From contig NC_041010.1 of assembly GCF_004193775.1 (NCBI RefSeq), forward strand, positions 39,979,562 to 40,043,561: a stretch of DNA of 64,000 bases, given 5' to 3'. A program made the position numbers and the translations under genes. Each line of letters starts with the position of its first letter. Position 1 is the stretch's first letter. This document shows, piece after piece, positions 63,799-64,000 of the stretch. The notes beneath the pieces were generated by a model. It did not search any database. It saw only the letters and a list, made by a program, of their open reading frames with translations, and was not told where the DNA came from. The DNA is from Glycine soja. Taxonomy: Eukaryota; Streptophyta; Magnoliopsida; Fabales; Fabaceae.

Positions 63799-64000
63799 CT
63801 ATATATTGGCCAATCTACCAGAACTTGTTCCTTTCCTTCGTCTACGCCTCTTTTGGCGAATGCGCCAAAAACTCAAAAGCAAAATACCTGCCAGAAGAAA
63901 AAAACATGAAACATAAACAACATAGATATAGTAGTGTCTAAAATTGGATAGAAAAGCATGTGTTTAACTAACCAGTTACTGCAACAACAAATGGAATCAG
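63799..64000 (-). CDS. C-terminal end of an unrecognised membrane-anchored protein (partial)
   Basis: Two exons join in phase: 64000-63973 (continuing beyond the window) and 63887-63799, with GT-AG borders and G|GT across the junction. The visible protein is LIPFVVAVTG, then ILLLSFWRIRQKRRRRRKG, and ends GRLANI before TAG. This looks like a single hydrophobic helix, with the intron inside it, followed by a strongly basic cytosolic tail, a tail-anchor or type I topology. No family can be named from 38 residues. Confidence 0.6.

Overview
This window is nuclear DNA from a flowering plant. The base composition, the plant-only gene families (OVATE proteins, PERK receptor kinases, the chlorophyll b reductase NYC1), GT-AG introns and abundant small foldback elements all point that way. 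The style of the repeats and the gene set suggest a legume, most likely Glycine (soybean) or a close relative. That placement is recognition, not a database result.

Five complete multi-exon genes and one intronless gene could be rebuilt codon by codon, with splice phases that close exactly. From left to right they are: an OVATE family protein (minus, 9313-10044); a polyol/monosaccharide transporter of the major facilitator superfamily (minus, 3 exons, 14564-16818); a TraB-family protein with a plastid-like N-terminus (minus, 5 exons, 24308-27560); an ankyrin-repeat protein fused to a CbxX/CfqX-type AAA+ ATPase (minus, 7 exons, 32340-35556); NYC1, the chlorophyll b reductase (plus, 10 exons, 38817-42413); and a PERK1-like proline-rich receptor kinase (plus, 8 exons, 52223-55934). 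The 3' end of a further minus-strand gene for a small membrane-anchored, Arg/Lys-rich C-terminus enters at the right edge (63799-64000). The genes do not form a pathway. They are independently regulated plant genes with 2-10 kb AT-rich spacers.

The spacers hold most of the unusual structure. They include a 1.49-kb foldback element with arms of about 640 bp (29239-30730), a 328-bp foldback MITE (47853-48180), and a PIF/Harbinger-like MITE (22994-23302) with a diverged relative near 36.8 kb. There is a possible relic of a Harbinger-associated ORF near 21.7 kb, a 70-78 bp tandem block at 23735-24015, a 0.4-kb tandem duplication near 20.4-21.1 kb, a frameshifted Ty3/gypsy gag relic (about 59500-60022, minus), and a retroelement-like stretch with the CGCTAAGCG motif (about 4900-6330).

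Between 58.1 and 62.8 kb three decayed or fragmentary copies of a gene family that I do not recognise lie in tandem. I see no bacterial, organellar or viral gene cluster, no CRISPR array, no rRNA and no convincing tRNA. The best candidates for something undescribed are the 1.49-kb foldback element and the unknown tandem family at 58-63 kb.
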